64,000 bases of DNA from Anseranas semipalmata. Taxonomy: Eukaryota; Chordata; Aves; Anseriformes; Anseranatidae. Shown piece after piece: positions 59,346 through 64,000 of the stretch. The notes under the pieces were generated by a model that had not been told where the DNA came from, searched no databases, and was given only the letters and a program-made list of their open reading frames with translations. Location of the stretch: NCBI GenBank assembly GCA_013399115.1, contig VXAA01003984.1:324968-388967 (forward strand), given 5' to 3'. The position numbers were made by a program, and so were the translations under genes. Every line of letters begins with the position of its first letter. Position 1 is the stretch's first letter.

Positions 59346-61619
59346 GACTAATGAGTTCTGTGAATCAGACTGGGACTGAGACGTTTATTTTCCTCTATTT
59401 CTAAAAACTTCTTGTTTTTGCATAGCTGTGCATTGTAATGAAGAATAAGATTTATATTGTTTTCTTGTATAAGGAATACCAATCTCTGAGCTACAGTAAG
59501 TTTGCATGCTTCCACTGAAATCTGCAGGACCATGATTAAATTTGAACTACCGATTAAATCTTTTGCTCAGTTATCACCCAAGTTCTTAGTGCTTTGCAAG
59601 ATCAAGCTGTAAGGGTCTAATCCAATTATCTTTGCCAAAGGAAGGTTGACTTTGTGTTACAGGATGAGTAACTGTGTATCATGATTTCAGAGTCATTATA
59701 ATGAAACCCACCTTGTACTGCAATTATGTTGAGAACTTTCAAAAAGACATTTGATAAATGTTGCACTCTTGAGAAGCGCCAAAGTGACAGCCCCGAAGGT
59801 TGAAGTGTTTCATTCACCCCACAACAGACAAAGAGCAAGCAGCTGCAATACACGCTTTCTGTAATATCCACCAAATCAGCACCCCCCACTTCTGGGACTC
59901 AGATTTCTTAAACACTGCTGTGTTTGCCTTCAGAGGAAACTTCCCCAAACTGGGCGAGGGAAAAAGGCTCAGAGAACAGTCCATGAGTAGTCTCAACTAA
60001 GTCCCAAACGTGTGCAATCTACAAGTTAATTTTCTGCTTTCATTCATTAATTTCTTTGTCCTACTTCTTTCCTCCCTTACTTCCCTCTCTCCTATAAGAG
60101 ATAGCTTTAGCTTTCTCTTTAATAACAGCCTGGCTTAGCCAAACAAGATAATTTCTTTCACAAAACTGCTGTGAGCTGGTGACCAAAAAGGCAGCTAAAG
60201 CAATGTCTTAAGCAGCCTAACATGAGTACAAGGTCTTGCAGAGCTAATAGGAATGTGTTCAGTGATTGTCTTTCTCCAGGTTGGAAAGCAGAGTGAGCAT
60301 CAGAAAGAGAAACTGAATTTTGTAGGTTTGCTGTATTTTTCTGCTTATGCCCTCTTTCTGTCCTTTGTCACTCTCCTTTTTCATGTCTTTGCCTGGCTTT
60401 CCCTGAAAGCAAATTACAGCAACAGTGATTCTGGCCTATCTCAGCTAACTTCAGCAAGGATTATTTCTTTTTCTTTTCTGTTCCGAAGAACAGTTCTTAC
60501 CATCTTTAACACAGTATTTCAGCGTGTTAAAGTGTGTTATTCTCTGTAGAAATTTTTTCTATAGCTAGAGGGGGAATAAAGGATATTATTAAAATTAAAG
60601 CTTCACTTAATAGTTAAAATTTTCATGTTCCCACTTTTTTTCTTCATCTCCAAATGACTAAGGAGATTAACTTAGTTGTGGTAGGCTGGGAGAAGCAGTG
60701 ACACTAAACATTGTTCAGAAAAAAATGAAAGTGCTGCTCAAATAGGAGCCAGACTGCAAGTCTCTTCCTTGGCTGACAAGTCCCCAGTCACTAGGGTATG
60801 TAGCCGAACTCCATAGGTGCTAGCCCTGAACATGTCGTCACAGTGAGTAGCTCACAGTCTGCTGTAGACATTCCTGGGAGTGTTGTGAGATTGAAACACC
60901 ACTGGCAAAAAATGGTCCTCTACATCTGGACTGAAGAAGGCCATCTCAGAGACTATGCTAATCTGTAGGCTACTGAATGTGAGAAATAAAAAAAAAAAAA
61001 AAGTTGCAGATTTTTTAATGTGTTTTAAAGATTGCCAAAATGCCATTAGATTCTCCTGAAAACTGCCATCTTCTGCCAGAACAATCTCATCCAACATTTG
61101 AGCAGAGGACTGCATCATCTCTGAACTCCCATAGACCTATCAGAGAGCCGGAGTGCATTACACAGTTACACATGGTAGAGCATACATATCACAGTTACTG
61201 TGTATGGGACAGCTTTTGTCCTACTCAAAGTTATGACTCTAAGTTCTTGTTGAATTGCAAGAAAAATGTTAGGGACCTACAAGACTAGACAAAAGCCAAA
61301 CAGAGCGTTGAAGAACTATACTTAGATGTATGAAAATTTACATTTTGGATGAAGAAAACAAGGCTTTCTGTTTTCAGAAATGATACTGCTTATCTTCTTC
61401 TTAGGGGTATTTTGCTCACGCTAATCAAAACTACGCATGCATTAGTAATGCAATAGTGTACATGTCTTCACAATGGCAATTTTTCATGCACTTCAATAAC
61501 ATGCTTTCTCTTTTGTGGCCAAGTAACTGAATACTCATCTTCTATGATCCCTGGATTTCTTTTTAACTCTATGGCTGGAATCCATCACTTCCCACCATTT
61601 TCAAGTGTGAGAATTTGAA
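59346..61619. other. Unassigned sequence
   Basis: A run of 14 or more A lies near 60988. The opposing frames near 60852-61288 share sequence on both strands and show no domain. CTTTCAAAAAGACATTTGAT near 59736 faintly recalls LINE reverse-transcriptase code but is too short to call. Confidence 0.4.
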
Positions 61620-61800
61620 AGGTTTATTCTGATCATTAATCAGCCCCTCCAATTAAGCACAATTACACCCTATAATGATAGTTATAATTATTGATTGATT
61701 AATCTTTCAACTATTAATTAAGAATCTTAATTAAAAGAGTTTTTTCATGTTATTTAAACTGAAACATGACTAATTATTTTATAATTTACCCGGTATGTGC
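61620..61800. promoter_or_regulatory. Dense homeodomain-site cluster with PBX-HOX sites
   Basis: At least ten TAAT/ATTA cores lie in about 160 bases, including ATCATTAATCAG, CCAATTAAGC, CTATTAATTAAG and CTAATTAT. Overlapping TGATTGAT (61692-61699) and TGATTAAT (61696-61703) both fit PBX-HOX composite sites. Unlike neighbouring AT-rich DNA, the cores are embedded in varied sequence without simple repeats. This is a good candidate developmental enhancer, pending evidence of conservation. Confidence 0.35.
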
Positions 61801-63597
61801 AAAAACTGCATTAGTTCTGTTTTCTCCATCTCTGCTGTATTGAAAAAGCTAGATTTGGATTTTTCAAAAACAGTTAATGCCTCCATCTTTGCACAACCAA
61901 ACTGAGACATCTTTGTTCATTCAGCTTTTCAGAAGGGGTTGAACCTGAAACAGCTCCCACTAGGAAGCTACAAACTAATCTCAAAAGATTAAATAGTTCA
62001 TTTGAAAACCTTGGACTGTACCTGCTAACTGTCATGGATATCTGAATAATTATCTGAGCCTACAAGATGTCTCACAACATCTATGCCGAAGAAGGCTTCT
62101 ACAACTGAAGTTGTATTATAGGAATATGATGCAAAGTTCTAGACTCTTAAAAGTACATTTCAAGACTCAGTGCATTTATCTTGGCTATTACAAAAAAATG
62201 AAGTACAGCTGGAGAGAATGGATTCACAAAGAGGACAGTGAAAGTTTCATCTTCAACAAGATGATGAGGCACTTAAGTAAGCCCAACTCTTCCTATTTGG
62301 AAGAAAATATTTGTCAGCTACATAGCAAACTTATATAAAGAAACATTCTGGGGACAGCTTATCTTTGTTTAACTCAGTTTTCCACTTGTGTTTTAATAGA
62401 CTGAACTCCATGTGTAACTGCTTCAGAAAACATATTTTGGGGGAGTGTTTTAGTTCAAAATAACAATTTTTTTCTTACATGGGCAGCCCATCTGTTATAC
62501 ACTGTAGATGTGGTAATGCTTAACTCCATTAAAAGTGATAGATACAAGCACAAGTTTCTAAAAACCTATCATCAAAATTTTAGGTGTCTACAGCTAAATT
62601 AGCCACTCCCTACGTACTTATTGGATAGAAATAAAAATTTCTAGGCTGTGATTCATTTCACACTAAAACAGATCCTTAAAATGTCAGACAAATGATTCTC
62701 TAGTATAGCTTATCTTCTCCGTTGACTATAAAGGGAGGCAAAGATGACTTGTTCAGCTATATAACTCTAAAATTAAGTAAGATCAACCTCTCCCTGTGTG
62801 TTCCACATGTCCCTCTTGCACATGTTATTTGAAATTTTAACTTCAGTCTGTGCCAAAATCTTTCTACATTGGAATACACATTCTGAGAATATTCATTTTA
62901 ATAGTTATGTTGAACATAGAATGGGATTATTTGTGTTAACATAAATAAGAGTAGGAGAATCGTGTTTTTTAATCCAATAATACAACTGAATTCAGTAGAA
63001 CCGAGCATAAAGACGTATGTAGTTTTTATTAGGAAATTAATCAACAGGGGATATTAATTTACAAACTAATAGATTCTGTTAGAACAGATTCTTCTAACTA
63101 TAAAACTTTCAGTCTGGAGAATGTTATTTTACTTTAAAAAGCATCAAAATGAATTGTCTTCTGGTTACATTTTTAAAAGCTTTACAAGTACAGAGTAAAA
63201 GAAAGTTATGTCATTTCAAGTTAATCCCTTGCCATTTCAAAAAAAAAAAAAAAGGCAGCAGAAAAGAAGCTCAAAAGAATCAGTCAATTGCATGTATGGC
63301 AGATGCAGCGGATGTACCTCAGTCTATGAGTAATGGGTTTTGTTGATAGTATACACAAGTAAGCTGGAAATTCTTTAAAGCTCATGACATATTTTGGACA
63401 ATATATGAACTTAACTGCCAGACAACACTAAAAAATGATGGAACTGTCTGCTTCATAAATTCACTTGTATCAGACCCTGATGCACCTGTCCCAAAATTGG
63501 CAAAGATCAATACAGGCAGAAACCCTTGCACCAAGAGGATGCTAATCTCTGAGAGCTGGCCTGTTTTTCAGACTGTGAGAAACCCTGCTTTTGTTTT
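61801..63597. other. Unassigned AT-rich sequence
   Basis: A run of about 15 A lies at 63239-63253. Nothing else recognised. Confidence 0.45.
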
Positions 63598-63644
63598 CTT
63601 TTTGTTTGTATGTTTGTTTGCTTGTTTTGTTTTGTTTTGTTTTT
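63598..63644 (+). repeat. (GTTTT)n/(GTTT)n microsatellite
   Basis: GTTT units pass into four GTTTT units. Confidence 0.9.
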
Positions 63645-64000
63645 AACCTAGCCTTATACCTGCAGATGACTAAAGCTGCACCTTGTTGAGGAAAGCTGTC
63701 TGGCTTAAATCACCCTTTGCTCTGTATCAGCAGTAGGATGAAAACACCACTTGGAATGAAACTTAAAGGCCTGAAATTTTCACTCAAGTCATGATGATGT
63801 CTGTGCAAGAGAGATATTAGGGAATGAATGCAGTTCATATTGTGCGAAGTGCTGGAAATTACTTTGGGTAGTTTTTAACTGTAAGTTTTTCTGAGTCCTC
63901 ATCAGAAGACCATTGTAGCCAACTGAAAGACTCTCCTTTTATGTGAATTTCAGCTGGGGTTGTACTTGTCCAAAATGTCTGGCGTGAGATTTATATTCTG
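63645..64000. other. Unassigned sequence at the window edge
   Basis: No gene or element seen before the window ends. Confidence 0.4.

Noticed and set aside
59715..59775. Possible second CR1 reverse-transcriptase fragment
   Set aside because: Only about 30 bases resemble the FQKAFDK code, with a frame break and no neighbouring blocks, so chance cannot be excluded.
1..64000. CRISPR arrays, operons, phage or plasmid modules
   Set aside because: The microsatellites have no spacer structure, there are no dense reading frames, and SINE/LINE relics show the DNA is vertebrate nuclear sequence.

Overview
The window looks like a gene desert or the inside of a very large intron from a vertebrate nuclear genome. 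It is AT-rich by eye (not counted) and CpG-poor almost throughout. Its longest stop-free reading frame is 156 codons, and that frame overlaps an old SINE. I found no reading frame I could assign to a known protein and no rRNA, tRNA, CRISPR array or bacterial-type operon. A run of 29 Ns at 6607-6635 and one N at 38107, both beside homopolymers, point to a draft assembly.

The repeats suggest a sauropsid (bird or reptile), more likely a bird. There are seven probable MIR SINE relics, one decayed CR1 LINE fragment with recognisable reverse-transcriptase blocks on the minus strand (55755-56262), and one or two short elements with inverted ends of a type I associate with reptile and bird genomes. 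Primate- or rodent-type L1/Alu sequence and young CR1 3' ends are absent. All mobile elements seen are old and broken. The species is an inference.

Layout: 1-5 kb is plain sequence with one candidate exon (2348-2573), a 159-bp polypurine tract and a homeodomain-site patch. 5-10 kb holds a small CpG cluster, an inverted-repeat relic and the assembly gap. 10-18 kb is very AT-rich, with a 21-bp palindrome at 16.1 kb. 18.6-23.4 kb has four of the MIR relics. 23.4-45 kb is mostly featureless single-copy-looking sequence broken by microsatellites. 45.2-47.5 kb combines a MIR, a terminal-inverted-repeat element and a stretch with TATA, CRE-like and AP-1 motifs. 51.8-52.4 kb has the only true CpG-island-like sequence, with an RFX X-box. 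55.7-56.5 kb is the CR1 block. 61.6-61.8 kb is a dense cluster of homeodomain cores with a PBX-HOX site.

The best candidates for function are non-coding: the CpG island and the four or five transcription-factor-motif patches. Nothing seen amounts to a new biological system. Claims of conservation would need cross-species alignment, which I could not run.
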